A DNA stretch of 64,000 bases from Sphaerisporangium sp039871875 (GCF_039871875.1 NZ_JBDPMD010000002.1:310001-374000), one strand, 5' to 3'; numbered from the stretch's first letter, positions 43,957 through 53,144 are shown. Translations and numbers: made by a program. Notes: generated by a model not told the origin, from the letters alone.

Positions 43957-44889
43957 ATGGCCGCCAAGGCGTACCGGCTGTTGCGCGCGGTCCTCATGAC
44001 GGCCGTTGATGAAGACCACATCATGCAGCGCAACCCGTGCCGGATCCGCGGGGCCGGTGACGAGCATGCGGAGGAACGTCCCGTGCTCACCGTGGGGCAG
44101 GTCTTCGAGCTGGCTGACCGCGTGGGCCGACGACCCGTGGGCAACATCCGGTGTCTCAGCCAGGGGCAGGGCTACCGGCTCCGATTCCAGCGGTATGGCG
44201 AGATGCGCACCTATCCCGAGGTCTTCGCCACTCGGGCCGAAGCGGAACGGGCGCACTGGGCGTTGGTCGACAAGGGGCAGGCCGACTGCACCCATGACCG
44301 GCGGTTCCGCGCATTCGTCCTGCTGGCCACGTTCGCGAGTCTTCGATGGGGCGAGATCATCGCGCTGACCCGCAGTGACATCGACCTCAGAGCGGGAACG
44401 GCGCGGGTGCGTGCGGCCTATGTCGAACGCTCGACCGGGCCGCTAGTGCTCGGGCCTCCCAAGTATAAGGCTGGCCGACGCATCGTCGGCGTCCCGCAAG
44501 CGATCATTCCGGCGCTCCGCGAACACCTCGGCACCTTCGTGAAGGCGGAGCCCGGCGCGCTGGTCTTCTCCGGGATCAAGGGCGGTCCGCTCCGGCGTAG
44601 CGGCTTCAACCGGCTCGCGTCATGGCGGGAAGCCGTTCGGGTCATCGGTGCGGAGGGTCTCCACCTTCACGATCTCCGGCACACCGGAAACATGATCGCG
44701 GCAGAGTCCGGCGCGGGCCTCAAGGATCTGATGGCGCGAATGGGCCACGACAACGTGAGGGCCGCGATGATCTACCAGCACGCCGTACGGGGGGCCGACA
44801 AGTCGATCACGGACGCGATCGACAAGCACATCACCGGAGAGGGGGAGGACGACGACGGGTCGGCGGGCCTGCTCGTGCCCGTGGGCTAA
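43957..44889 (+). CDS. Tyrosine site-specific recombinase, probably N-terminally truncated
   Basis: The open frame reaches to 43828, but recognisable integrase sequence begins near ATG 43957 (AAKAYRLLRAVLMTAVDEDH). The catalytic set is present: Arg in FASLRWGE, Lys in PPKYKAGRR, HDLRH, His in GHDNVRAA, and Tyr in MIYQHAV. The usual arm-binding domain and most of the core-binding domain (about 130-150 residues) are missing, so activity is doubtful. It lies 89 bp from tRNA-Gly, its presumed att site. It also holds a 60-residue insert (GYRLRFQRYGEMRTYPEVFA) that resembles an AP2-like arm-binding domain placed inside the catalytic region. Confidence 0.75.
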   Translation: MAAKAYRLLRAVLMTAVDEDHIMQRNPCRIRGAGDEHAEERPVLTVGQVFELADRVGRRPVGNIRCLSQGQGYRLRFQRYGEMRTYPEVFATRAEAERAHWALVDKGQADCTHDRRFRAFVLLATFASLRWGEIIALTRSDIDLRAGTARVRAAYVERSTGPLVLGPPKYKAGRRIVGVPQAIIPALREHLGTFVKAEPGALVFSGIKGGPLRRSGFNRLASWREAVRVIGAEGLHLHDLRHTGNMIAAESGAGLKDLMARMGHDNVRAAMIYQHAVRGADKSITDAIDKHITGEGEDDDGSAGLLVPVG

Positions 44890-44934
44890 TTGCACGTTAA
44901 TTGCATGGAAGATCGATTAGGCCCAGAAACAATC

Positions 44935-44972
44935 AAGGCCCGGGTCGGGAGTGGATCCCTGACCTGGGCCTT
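44935..44972. terminator. Bidirectional hairpin terminator between integrase and tRNA-Gly
   Basis: AAGGCCCGGGTC pairs with GACCTGGGCCTT (one G-U) with an inner GGGA/TCCC stem. It serves the tRNA on the minus strand and perhaps int on the plus strand. Decayed copies accompany the att B and C fragments. Confidence 0.7.
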
Positions 44973-44977
44973 CGCAG

Positions 44978-45051
44978 TGGAGCGGGTGACGGGAATCGAA
45001 CCCGCGCTGTCAGCTTGGGAAGCTGATGTTCTGCCATTGAACTACACCCGC
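44978..45051 (-). tRNA. tRNA-Gly (anticodon CCC), integration target
   Basis: A 74-nt gene with CCA encoded (44978-44980). Acceptor GCGGGTG/CACCCGC, D arm TAGTTCAATGGCAGAA, anticodon loop TTCCCAA closed by TCAGC/GCTGA, T loop GGTTCGATTCC. A -10-like TACAGT lies at 45069-45074 on the minus strand. Its 3' 44 bp are repeated four times to the left, marking past integrations that kept the tRNA intact. Confidence 0.95.
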
Positions 45052-45148
45052 GTCGGATGACGGGGTCTACTGTAGCGGATCCTTGGGGGTGTGGGGGGAT
45101 GGATGGGTTGTGGGGGTGGGGGGTGTGGGGGGTTGGTAGGTTGCTGAG

Positions 45149-45724
45149 GTGCTGCTTTCGGATGGGGATGTTCGGGCGGAGATCGCTTCGGGGCGGGTCG
45201 TGGTTGATCCGTTTGATGAGGAGATGGTGCAGCCGTCCAGTGTGGATGTGCGGTTGGATCGGTATTTTCGGGTGTTTGAGAATCATCGGTATCCGCACAT
45301 CGATCCGTCTGTGGAGCAGGCGGAGCTGACTCGGCTGGTGGTGCCGGAGGGGGATGAGGCGTTCATTCTGCATCCGGGGGAGTTCGTGCTGGCCTCTACC
45401 TATGAGGTGATCGGGCTGCCGGACGACATCGCGGGGAGGCTCGAAGGGAAGTCGAGTTTGGGGCGGCTGGGGTTGCTCACGCACTCTACGGCGGGGTTCA
45501 TCGATCCGGGGTTCGAGGGGCATGTGACGTTGGAGTTGTCCAACGTGGCGACGTTGCCGATCAAGTTGTGGCCGGGGATGAAGATCGGGCAGTTGTGCAT
45601 GTTCCGGCTCAGTTCGCCGGCGGAGCATCCCTACGGGAGTGAGCGGTACGGGTCGCGGTACCAGGGGCAGCGGGGGCCGACGCCCAGCCGGTCGTTCCTG
45701 AACTTTCATCGGACGGTGGTCTGA
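45149..45724 (+). CDS. dcd: dCTP deaminase
   Basis: A 191-aa protein from GTG 45149, normal length for the family. Conserved segments: MLLSDGDVRAEI start, QPSSVDVRLDRYFRVF, GRLEGKSSLGRLGLL with catalytic-region HSTAGFIDPGFEG, LELSNVA, KIGQLCMF, and YGSRYQGQRGPTPSR. It deaminates dCTP to dUTP for thymidylate synthesis. Divergent from tRNA-Gly, it marks the start of undisturbed chromosome. Confidence 0.95.
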   Translation: MLLSDGDVRAEIASGRVVVDPFDEEMVQPSSVDVRLDRYFRVFENHRYPHIDPSVEQAELTRLVVPEGDEAFILHPGEFVLASTYEVIGLPDDIAGRLEGKSSLGRLGLLTHSTAGFIDPGFEGHVTLELSNVATLPIKLWPGMKIGQLCMFRLSSPAEHPYGSERYGSRYQGQRGPTPSRSFLNFHRTVV

Positions 45725-46071
45725 CACGGTCGAGGCGCCAGGCCGCGCGCGCCTGAGGGGGTGTGTGCGGGCTGGTTGTGTGGATTGGTGTGCTTGCGGG
45801 GGGTGTTCGAGGTATCACGGATGGGTAGTGCGGGACAGGCGGGGGGCGGGTGTGGGAGGTTTGCAGGGGTTTGGGATGGTTTGTGGTGATTGGGGAGGAG
45901 TCAGGGATGGGGCGAGCAGGGGGGACGGATGTGCGGGGACGGATCGGGTACGGAAGGTGTCCTGGAGGGAAAGGGAGGGTTACATGCGCGTGTGCAAGGC
46001 ACGAACTTCGCATTTCAGCCCGTACCCCTTAACCTTCTCTGCGGACAGTCCCCGCACATCTGGAGAACGAC
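45725..46071. other. G-rich intergenic region, no gene seen
   Basis: About 350 bp with strong G bias on the plus strand (runs of GGGG, GGTGTG) and no credible ORF or RNA. The last 40 bp likely hold the promoter and start region of the DUF47 gene. Confidence 0.5.
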
Positions 46072-46689
46072 GTGCGCCTGCGACTCACGCCACGTGAGGA
46101 CAGCTACTATGATCTGTTCGCCGATTCGGCGAACAATCTCGTCACCGCTTCCCGCCTGCTGGTGGAGATCATCAGTGACGGCTCGGACAGGGAATCCCTG
46201 GCCGAGAAGATGCGTGCGTGCGAGCACGCCGGTGACGAGCGTACTCACGCGATCATGAAGCGTCTCAACGAGAGCTTCATCACGCCGTTCGACCGCGAGG
46301 ACATATACCGTCTGGCGTCCAATCTCGACGACGTCATGGACTATATGGAAGCCGCCGCCGACCTCATCGTCCTGTACAAGATCGACCACCTTCCCAAGGA
46401 GGTCGTCCGGCAGGTCGAGGTGCTCGAACGCGCCGCGGAGCTCACCGCGGAGGCCATGCCGCGGCTGCGGTCGATGAAGAACCTCAACGAGTACTGGATC
46501 GAGATCAACCGCCTGGAGAACCAGGGCGACCAGGTCTACCGGCGTCTGCTCGCCAAGCTTTTCGGCGGCGAGTACGACGCGCTCACCGTCATGAAGATGA
46601 AGGAAGTCATCGATCAGCTCGAGATGGCCGCCGACGCCTTCGAGCACGTCGCGAACACGATCGAGTCGATCGCGGTCAAGGAAAGCTAA
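46072..46689 (+). CDS. DUF47 (PhoU-like) phosphate transport accessory protein
   Basis: A 205-aa all-helical protein from GTG 46072. Typical segments: EDSYYDLFADSANNLVTASR, ACEHAGDERTHAIMKRLNES, TPFDREDIYRLASNLDDVMD, EIEINRLENQGDQVYRR. DUF47 proteins resemble PhoU and nearly always precede a Pit transporter; here the Pit start directly follows the stop. It probably modulates phosphate uptake. Confidence 0.9.
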   Translation: MRLRLTPREDSYYDLFADSANNLVTASRLLVEIISDGSDRESLAEKMRACEHAGDERTHAIMKRLNESFITPFDREDIYRLASNLDDVMDYMEAAADLIVLYKIDHLPKEVVRQVEVLERAAELTAEAMPRLRSMKNLNEYWIEINRLENQGDQVYRRLLAKLFGGEYDALTVMKMKEVIDQLEMAADAFEHVANTIESIAVKES

Positions 46690-47688
46690 GTGGAGCTCGC
46701 GCTAGTCATCGGCGTGATCGTGGTGGCCCTGGTGTTCGACTACACCAACGGTTTCCACGATGCCGCCAACGCGATCGCGACCTCGGTCTCGACCCGCGCC
46801 CTCAGCCCGCGTGCCGCCCTTCTCATGGCGGCCGGCATGAACTTCGTCGGTGCCCATATCAGTACGGAAGTGGCCAGGACCGTCGGCACCGGCATCATCG
46901 AGCCCCCGACCGGCACGCACGGCCTGGTCATCGTGGGCTCGGGCCTGGTCGGCGCCATCGTGTGGAACCTCATCACGTGGTTCTTCGGGCTGCCCTCCTC
47001 CAGCAGCCACGCCCTGATCGGCGGCCTGGTCGGCGCGGCTCTCGCGGCGTCCACCGGCATCCTGTGGAGCGGCGTGGTGGAGAAGGTGGTGATCCCGATG
47101 GTGGTGTCGCCCCTCGTCGGCTTCCTGCTGGGCGGCATCATCATGATCGCCATTCTCTGGATCTTCCGCCGGGCCAACCCACACAGGGCGACCCGCGGCT
47201 TCCGGTACGCCCAGTCGGTCTCGGCGGCGGCCATGGCGCTCGGCCACGGCCTGCAGGACGCGCAGAAGACGATGGGTGTCATCTTCCTGGCCCTGTACAC
47301 CGGCGGGTACGTCGCCTCCGGCGACCCCATCCCGCAGTGGGTCATCCTGGCCGCGGCCACCGCGATCTCACTCGGCACGTACGCGGGTGGCTGGCGCATC
47401 ATGCGCACCCTCGGCCGGCGCATCATCCACCTGACCCCCGCCCAGGGGTTCGCGGCCGAGACGGCGGCGTCGGTGGTGCTGTACACGATGGCCATCGCGG
47501 CCAAGGCCCCGATCTCGACGACGCACACCATCACCAGCGCCATCATGGGCGTCGGCGCCACCAAGCGGCTGTCGGCGGTCCGGTGGGGCGTGGCGGGCAA
47601 CATCCTGGTCGCGTGGGTGCTCACCATCCCGGCGGCGGCGGTCGTGGCGGCGTTGTCCTACTGGGTGCTCCACTGGATGGTGGAGTAA
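46690..47688 (+). CDS. Inorganic phosphate transporter, Pit family
   Basis: A 332-aa protein from GTG 46690, immediately after DUF47. Duplicated PiT signature: VFDYTNGFHDAANAIATSV at the N-terminus and GHGLQDAQKTMGVI in the second half, with GLPSSSSHALIGGLVGAAL and KAPISTTHTITSAIMGVGA. About ten spans. It imports metal-phosphate with protons at low affinity. Confidence 0.93.
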   Translation: MELALVIGVIVVALVFDYTNGFHDAANAIATSVSTRALSPRAALLMAAGMNFVGAHISTEVARTVGTGIIEPPTGTHGLVIVGSGLVGAIVWNLITWFFGLPSSSSHALIGGLVGAALAASTGILWSGVVEKVVIPMVVSPLVGFLLGGIIMIAILWIFRRANPHRATRGFRYAQSVSAAAMALGHGLQDAQKTMGVIFLALYTGGYVASGDPIPQWVILAAATAISLGTYAGGWRIMRTLGRRIIHLTPAQGFAAETAASVVLYTMAIAAKAPISTTHTITSAIMGVGATKRLSAVRWGVAGNILVAWVLTIPAAAVVAALSYWVLHWMVE

Positions 47689-47747
47689 CCGAATTGTTAC
47701 TGAAAACCGTGGAATACGCACGGTACTGGTGAGGGCACGGCGGGCTG

Positions 47748-48641
47748 TCACCGCCGCCGGTACATCACGTCGACGTCCCAGCGGGTGAAACCGAGCGCGG
47801 TGTACACCCCGATGGCGGCAGGGTTGTCCTCGTCGACGTACAACATCACCTCGGCCAGCCCCCGCGCCCGCAGGTACGTGAGCCCGGCGATGGTCAGCGC
47901 CTTGCCCAGCCCGCCGCCCTGCTCGGCGGGGTCCACGCCCACGACGTAGACCTCGCCGACGGGCTCGTGCCCCTCCTCGGCGTGGATCTTCGTCCAGTGG
48001 AAGCCCACCGGCCGCGGCGGGTCGTCCCGGACGGCGAGGAAGAACCCGGCGGGTTCGAACCACGGCTCCTCCTGGCGTAGCCGCAGGTCATCGGCGGTCC
48101 ACGCCCCCTGCTCGGGGTGGTGGGCGAACGCCCGGGCGTTGAGCTTCAGCCACGCCTCGTCGTCGGCCCCGGGACGGAAGGCCCGCAGCCGCACCCCGGC
48201 GGGCAGGCGTACCGGCGGCAGCGGCTCGGCCAAGGGGCGCCGCATGCGCCACAGCGACCGGGCCCGGGTGAAGCCCAGCGCGGACGCCAGCCGCCCGGCC
48301 GCGGGGTGGTCCCCGTGCGCCCACAGGCTGAGCCGCCCGCCCGCCTCGTCCAGCGTGGCCTGGAGAAGCGAGCGCCCGAGCCCGCGTCCGCGGAAGTCCG
48401 GATGGACGACGAGCTCGCCGCTCGGCCCGTCGTCGCCGGGGTCGATGTGCGCGAACCCCGCGAGGGCGGCGCCGTCGTACAGCAGCAGTGCCCGCGCGCC
48501 GGGGCCGCCGCCGTGGCGCAGGTGGAGCATCGCGTGCTCGTTGAGGGGGCGGACCGCGTCGGCCCGGGTGGCGGCCTCGACCAGGGCGGTCACGGCCGCG
48601 GCTTCCGTCTCGTCCAGCCGTTCGCGGAGGTCCACTCTCAT
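47748..48641 (-). CDS. mshD: Mycothiol synthase
   Basis: A 297-aa protein with two GNAT domains. The first carries ELVVHPDFRGRGLGRSLL and the second VYVVGVDPAEQGGGLGKALT plus MLYVDEDNPAAIGVYTALGF, the characteristic MshD ending. It acetylates Cys-GlcN-Ins with acetyl-CoA in the last step of mycothiol synthesis. Presence implies mycothiol as the main thiol. Confidence 0.93.
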   Translation of the reverse strand: MRVDLRERLDETEAAAVTALVEAATRADAVRPLNEHAMLHLRHGGGPGARALLLYDGAALAGFAHIDPGDDGPSGELVVHPDFRGRGLGRSLLQATLDEAGGRLSLWAHGDHPAAGRLASALGFTRARSLWRMRRPLAEPLPPVRLPAGVRLRAFRPGADDEAWLKLNARAFAHHPEQGAWTADDLRLRQEEPWFEPAGFFLAVRDDPPRPVGFHWTKIHAEEGHEPVGEVYVVGVDPAEQGGGLGKALTIAGLTYLRARGLAEVMLYVDEDNPAAIGVYTALGFTRWDVDVMYRRR

Positions 48642-48741
48642 GGCCGAACTCTAATCTGGCGAAAGACGCCATCAACTGGCGGGGTAAATCGTTACCTGTG
48701 GTTCGTTTTAAGCTGGGCTCACATCCCTAGTCTCGTGGGCT

Positions 48742-50463
48742 ATGAGCTCAGGAACGTTCCTGCGGACCGCGGCCGTCGGCCTCATCGCCGCCGCCGGTCT
48801 CGCGGTCGCCGTCATCCCCGCGTCGGCGCACCCCAAGCCTCCGAAGCCTCCTGTGACGGTCCCCGTCCGGCTGGTCGCCATCAACGACTTCCACGGCAAC
48901 CTGGAGCCCCCCACCGGTTCCGGCGGCGCCATCGTGAACGAGAGCGGCACGTCCGTCCCCGCGGGCGGCGCCGCCTACATGGCGACGCACCTGAAGTCGC
49001 TGGTGAACCAGGACACCGCCGTCGTGGCCGCGGGCGACCTGATCGGCGGCACGCCGCTGATCTCCGCCGCGTTCCACGACGAGCCCACCGTCGAGCTGCT
49101 CGGCAAGCTCGGCCTGGACGTGTCCGCGGTCGGCAACCACGAGTTCGACGAGGGCATCGCCGAGCTCAGGCGCATCCAGAAGGGCGGCTGCCACCCCGTC
49201 GACGGTTGTTCCCCGGCGGGCCGCTGGAAGGGCGCCGAGTACGAGTACCTCGGCGCCAACGTCCTGAAGGAGGACAGCGGCCGGTACGCCATCCCGCCGG
49301 TCGCCATCAAGAAGATCAACGGCGTGAGGGTCGGCTTCATCGGGCTGGTCACCCAGACCACCCCGACCATCGTGACCGCCGCCGGCATCGAGGGCCTGGA
49401 GTTCGCCGACGAGGTCGAGTCGGGCAACCGCGCGGCCGCGCTGCTGCGCAGGGCGGGCGTGAAGGCCATCGTGGCGCTGGTGCACGAGGGCGACTCGGTG
49501 ACCCCGAACCAGAGCCCGGACGCCTGCCCGGTGACCCCGGCCGCGGGCACCCGCATCGCGCAGGGCCTCAGCCCGGACGTGGACGTGGTCGTCATGGGCC
49601 ACTCCCACCAGGCCTACATCTGCAAGACGCAGGACCCGGCGGGCCACGACCGCTACTTCACCCAGGGCTCGTCGTTCGGCCGGGTGCTCACCACCCTCGA
49701 TTTCAAGGTGGACAAGAAGACCGGTGAGGTGGTCCGCTCCTCGGTGGTGCCGGACAACCACGTCGTCACCCGCGACGTGACGCCGGACGCGGCGACCGCC
49801 ACGTTCGTGCAGACCTGGAAGGACCGGGTCTCCACGGTGGCCAACAAGCCGATCGGCACCATCACCGCCGACATCGGCAGGACCGCGGCCCCCACCGGCG
49901 AGACCCCGCTCGGCGACCTCATCGCCGACGCGCAGCTCGAGGCCACCAAGACCGGCGGCAACGCCGAGATCGCGCTGATGAACCCGGGCGGCGTGCGCGC
50001 CGACCTGACCTTCGCCCAGAGCGGGTCGGAGGGCAACGGCGTGGTGACGTACGGCGAGGCGTTCACCGTGCAGCCGTTCAACAACCTCATGCAGGTCGTC
50101 ACGCTGACCGGCGCGCAGCTCGACGCGCTGCTCGAGCAGCAGTGGCAGGGCACCACCACCCGCATCCTGCAGCCGTCGGCGTCGCTGACCTACACGATGA
50201 ACCTCTCGCAGCCGGTCGGCTCGCGGATCTCGGACATCAAGGTCAACGGCACGGCGGTCACCGCCACCCAGCAGATCCGGGTCGCCGCCAACAACTTCCT
50301 GGTGGGCGGCGGCGACGGCTTCAGCGTCTTCCGTGACGCCGTCAACGCGGGCGGCGCCGACCTGTGGAGCGGGCCGCTGGACATCGACGCACTGGTGAGC
50401 TACTTCGGTGCCCACTCGCCGATCGCCCCGCCGGCGACCAACCGCATCACGCTCGCCGGCTAG
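48742..50463 (+). CDS. Secreted bifunctional metallophosphatase/5'-nucleotidase
   Basis: A 573-aa protein from ATG 48742 with signal peptide (cleavage near ASA). The metallophosphoesterase domain has INDFHGNLEP, AGDLIGGTP, VGNHEFDEG, and GHSHQAYIC. The C-terminal nucleotidase domain has NPGGVRADL, GEAFTVQPFNN and NNFLVGGGDGF. It hydrolyses nucleotides or related phosphoesters outside the cell, releasing phosphate for the Pit system encoded upstream. Confidence 0.92.
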   Translation: MSSGTFLRTAAVGLIAAAGLAVAVIPASAHPKPPKPPVTVPVRLVAINDFHGNLEPPTGSGGAIVNESGTSVPAGGAAYMATHLKSLVNQDTAVVAAGDLIGGTPLISAAFHDEPTVELLGKLGLDVSAVGNHEFDEGIAELRRIQKGGCHPVDGCSPAGRWKGAEYEYLGANVLKEDSGRYAIPPVAIKKINGVRVGFIGLVTQTTPTIVTAAGIEGLEFADEVESGNRAAALLRRAGVKAIVALVHEGDSVTPNQSPDACPVTPAAGTRIAQGLSPDVDVVVMGHSHQAYICKTQDPAGHDRYFTQGSSFGRVLTTLDFKVDKKTGEVVRSSVVPDNHVVTRDVTPDAATATFVQTWKDRVSTVANKPIGTITADIGRTAAPTGETPLGDLIADAQLEATKTGGNAEIALMNPGGVRADLTFAQSGSEGNGVVTYGEAFTVQPFNNLMQVVTLTGAQLDALLEQQWQGTTTRILQPSASLTYTMNLSQPVGSRISDIKVNGTAVTATQQIRVAANNFLVGGGDGFSVFRDAVNAGGADLWSGPLDIDALVSYFGAHSPIAPPATNRITLAG

Positions 50464-50567
50464 CACGTTCCCGGGCCCGCCCTCCCCCCGGGGGACGGGC
50501 CCACGACGCCGTCAGATCATCGCGGTGTGCCGGGTCGTCCGTCACGGACGATCCGGCATCTCGCTTC

Positions 50568-51287
50568 CTAGCGGTGGACGGGCGCGGGCTCGCGGTCGTC
50601 GAGCTGCTCGCCGCCGCGGTCCGGCACGAAGCGGTACCCGACGTTGCGCACGGTGCCGATCAGCGACTCGTACTCGGCGCCCAGCTTGGCGCGCAGCCGC
50701 CGCACGTGGACGTCCACGGTACGGGTGCCGCCGAAGTAGTCGTACCCCCATACCTCCTGCAGCAACTGGGCGCGGGTGAAGACCCGGCCGGGGTGCTGCG
50801 CGAGGTACTTGAGCAGCTCGAACTCCTTGAACGTCAGGTCCAGGGCCCGGCTGCGCAGCCGAGCCGTGTAGGTGGCCTCGTCGATCGACAGATCGCCGCT
50901 GCGGATCTCGTCCGGGACCTCTTCGCTCGCGGAGATGGACATGCGCCCGACGGCGAGACGCAGGCGCGCCTCGACCTCCGCCGGTCCCGCCGTGTCGAGG
51001 AGAACGTCGTCGGCTCCCCATTCGGCGGTCATGGCGGCCAGGCCGCCTTCGGTGACGATCACCATCAGCGGGCAGTCGATGCCGGTGGTGCGCAGGAGGC
51101 GGCACAGGCTCTTGGCATGTACGAGCTCCCTCCGTGCGTCCACCAGCACGGCGTCCGCCGGCGGCGCGTCGATCAGGGCGGACGCCTCGGCGGGCGCCAC
51201 GCGGACCGAGTGAAGGAGCAGCCCGAGTGCGGGCAGGACCTCAGCAGAGGGCTCCAAAGCGTTGGTGAGCAGCAGCAGGTTACTCAC
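50568..51287 (-). CDS. glnR: GlnR-type orphan response regulator
   Basis: A 239-aa protein. The receiver-like domain (LLLLTNALEPSAEVLPALG start, DAVLVDARREL, VILLDTAGPAEVEARLR-type end) lacks several classic acidic-pocket residues. The OmpR winged helix is complete (LDLTFKEFELLKYLAQHPGR, YDYFGGTRTVDVHVRRLR, VRNVGYRF). These match GlnR of streptomycetes, the global nitrogen regulator that works without a cognate kinase. Confidence 0.88.
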   Translation of the reverse strand: MSNLLLLTNALEPSAEVLPALGLLLHSVRVAPAEASALIDAPPADAVLVDARRELVHAKSLCRLLRTTGIDCPLMVIVTEGGLAAMTAEWGADDVLLDTAGPAEVEARLRLAVGRMSISASEEVPDEIRSGDLSIDEATYTARLRSRALDLTFKEFELLKYLAQHPGRVFTRAQLLQEVWGYDYFGGTRTVDVHVRRLRAKLGAEYESLIGTVRNVGYRFVPDRGGEQLDDREPAPVHR

Positions 51288-51599
51288 AGCACCTCCTCAT
51301 CCAGAGGCTGATCGGGAAGTGAGTGGACACGGCATCGCTCACTCACCGCATCGCCTCCTTCCCGCGTTGTGACGGCACAGCCGTACAAAACACGTAAAGG
51401 ACCCGGGGGCTTCATCGCCCAGGTCCCGTCAGTACGTGAGGATAGCCCACGGGAAAGATGCGTCCATAGGCAGGTCACCGGTGAACGACGTCTCACGATG
51501 GAAATACGCGGGAAATACGCGTAACCGGGTCCTTGCCGTGTGTTACCAACGTACGGCGGGGCGCGACCGGATGTCTCCGCAGGCAAGGGCAGGTCACTG
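51288..51599. other. Divergent intergenic region between glnR and moaD-like gene
   Basis: About 310 bp without a gene. It must hold the glnR promoter on the minus strand and the moaD-like promoter on the plus strand. No clear dyad or hairpin stands out. Confidence 0.5.
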
Positions 51600-51857
51600 A
51601 TGGCAAAAGGCACGGTCCGGTACTGGGCGGCGGCCAAGGCGGCCGCGGGGGTCGCTGAGGAGCCGTTTGAGGCGACCACTCTGGCTGATCTGGTGGCAAA
51701 AATCACACTAAAATATGAGAATCCGGATTTAGAGCGTGTCCTCAACCGGTCGTCGTTCCTCGTGGACGGCGACCCCGCGGGCACCCGGGACCCGCGCACG
51801 GTCGCGCTCAAGGACGGCGCGGTCGTGGAGGTCCTGCCGCCCTTCGCCGGCGGGTAG
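51600..51857 (+). CDS. MoaD/ThiS-family sulfur carrier protein
   Basis: An 85-aa ubiquitin-like protein from ATG 51600 ending PPFAGG. The C-terminal Gly-Gly would be activated to a thiocarboxylate. VRYWAAAKAAAGV and VVEVLPPFAGG are family-typical. It may serve molybdopterin, thiamine or cysteine synthesis; nearby sulfurtransferase genes favour general sulfur transfer. Confidence 0.88.
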   Translation: MAKGTVRYWAAAKAAAGVAEEPFEATTLADLVAKITLKYENPDLERVLNRSSFLVDGDPAGTRDPRTVALKDGAVVEVLPPFAGG

Positions 51858-51922
51858 CGTTTCGCCGCCCGGCCGCGGGGGAGTGGGCCGGGCGCGGGCA
51901 GGTGGATCCTCGAAGGAGTCGG

Positions 51923-52600
51923 ATGCGCAAGTTCCTGATCTTCCTCATCCTGCTGGGTGTGGTGCTCGCCGTCCTCGACCGCGTCGCCGTGGCCGGGGTG
52001 GAACGTGAGATCGCCCGCCAGGTCGCGGCCAAGTACGACCTGTCCGACGAGCCCGAGGTCGAGGTGCGCGGCATCCCCTTCCTCACCCAGGCCGTCGCCG
52101 GGCGCTACGAGGAGATCGGGGTGAAGATCGGTGGCCTGTCCACGCCGGACGGCGCCCGGATCTCCCGCATCGACGCCGTGCTGTACGGCGTGCGCGCCCC
52201 CCTGATGGACCTCATCCAGAGCCCCGCCACCGCCGACATCCGCGCCGACCGCGTCACCGGCATCGTGGTGATCTCCAAGGAGACCCTGGACTCCCGCGCC
52301 CCGCGCGGCCTGAAGGTCACCGGGGGCGGCGACGACTCCCTCAACGTCACCGGCAAGATCGTCGTGGCGGGCGTGGAGTTCCCGGTCAACGCCAAGATGA
52401 AGATCCAGGTGGTGCCGGGCGGCATCAGGCTCACCCCGGAGAGCGTCAACGGCGCGAAGGTGCCGGACGCCGCGCGCCTGCTCAGTTTCAACGTGCCCAT
52501 CAAGGATCTCCCGCTCAGCCTGGAGATCGAGAGCGTGCGGAGCACCTCGGAGGGCCTCGCCGTCGAGGGCACCGCGACGGACGTGCCGCTACGTGCCTGA
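51923..52600 (+). CDS. LmeA-like (DUF2993) phospholipid-binding protein
   Basis: A 225-aa protein. ATG 51923 is preferred, with GAAGGAG at 51912-51918. An N-terminal signal/anchor (KFLIFLILLGVVLAVLDRV) is followed by a DUF2993 fold (EVEVRGIPFLTQAVAGRYEEI hallmark). In mycobacteria LmeA binds phospholipids and supports lipomannan elongation. Its stop overlaps the sigma-factor start. Confidence 0.85.
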   Translation: MRKFLIFLILLGVVLAVLDRVAVAGVEREIARQVAAKYDLSDEPEVEVRGIPFLTQAVAGRYEEIGVKIGGLSTPDGARISRIDAVLYGVRAPLMDLIQSPATADIRADRVTGIVVISKETLDSRAPRGLKVTGGGDDSLNVTGKIVVAGVEFPVNAKMKIQVVPGGIRLTPESVNGAKVPDAARLLSFNVPIKDLPLSLEIESVRSTSEGLAVEGTATDVPLRA

Positions 52601-53144
52601 ACCGGACGGCCCCGCGATCCGTCATGAGGATGTGAGCCCCGCCGGAACAGCCGACGAGCAGCTTATAAGGACACTTTTCGACGAGCACGCGGGGTCGCTC
52701 TACGGTTACGTGTTGCGACTGACCGGGGATCCGGGCAAGGCGGAGGACGTGGTGCAGGAGACGCTGCTGCGGGCGTGGAAGCATCCGGACATGCTGGAGG
52801 GCCGTCCGGTCCGGGCCTGGCTGTTCACCGTCGCCCGCAACCTGGTGGTCGACCACCACCGCGCCCGCAAGTCCCGGCCCCCGGAGACCGGCGACGAGGC
52901 GCTGGCCGTGATCCCGGCCGACGACGAGCTGGACCGCGCCGTGGAGTCGTGGGCCATCGCCGACGCCATCGCGGCCCTGCGCCCCGAGCACCGTGAGGTG
53001 CTCGTCGAGACCTACTACCGCGGACGATCGGTGAAGGAGGCGGCCGAGATCCTCGGCATCCCGGCGGGCACCGTCAAGTCACGCACGTACTACGCCCTGC
53101 GTGCGCTCAAGCTCGCCTTGGAGGAACGGGGACTGGCGCCATGA
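52593..53144 (+). CDS. ECF-type RNA polymerase sigma factor
   Basis: A 183-aa protein from GTG 52593, overlapping the LmeA stop. Region 2 (LFDEHAGSLYGYVLRLTGDP, AEDVVQETLLRAWKHP, RAWLFTVARNLVVDHHRARK) and region 4 (LRPEHREVLVETYYRGRSVK, AAEILGIPAGTVKSRTYYAL) are complete. It overlaps its zinc anti-sigma gene, so the pair is co-translated. Confidence 0.92.
   Translation: MPEPDGPAIRHEDVSPAGTADEQLIRTLFDEHAGSLYGYVLRLTGDPGKAEDVVQETLLRAWKHPDMLEGRPVRAWLFTVARNLVVDHHRARKSRPPETGDEALAVIPADDELDRAVESWAIADAIAALRPEHREVLVETYYRGRSVKEAAEILGIPAGTVKSRTYYALRALKLALEERGLAP

Larger units (their letters stand above)
42745..45021. mobile_element. Element remnant between att D and the intact tRNA-Gly
   Basis: About 2.2 kb with a tyrosine integrase 89 bp from the tRNA, one small membrane protein and a 60-bp repeat shared with the 29.5-kb end. 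Little other cargo; probably a deletion derivative. Confidence 0.6.

Noticed and set aside
46962..47732. Forward ORF overlapping the Pit gene
   Set aside because: Out-of-frame Arg/His/Gly-rich shadow of a clear phosphate transporter.
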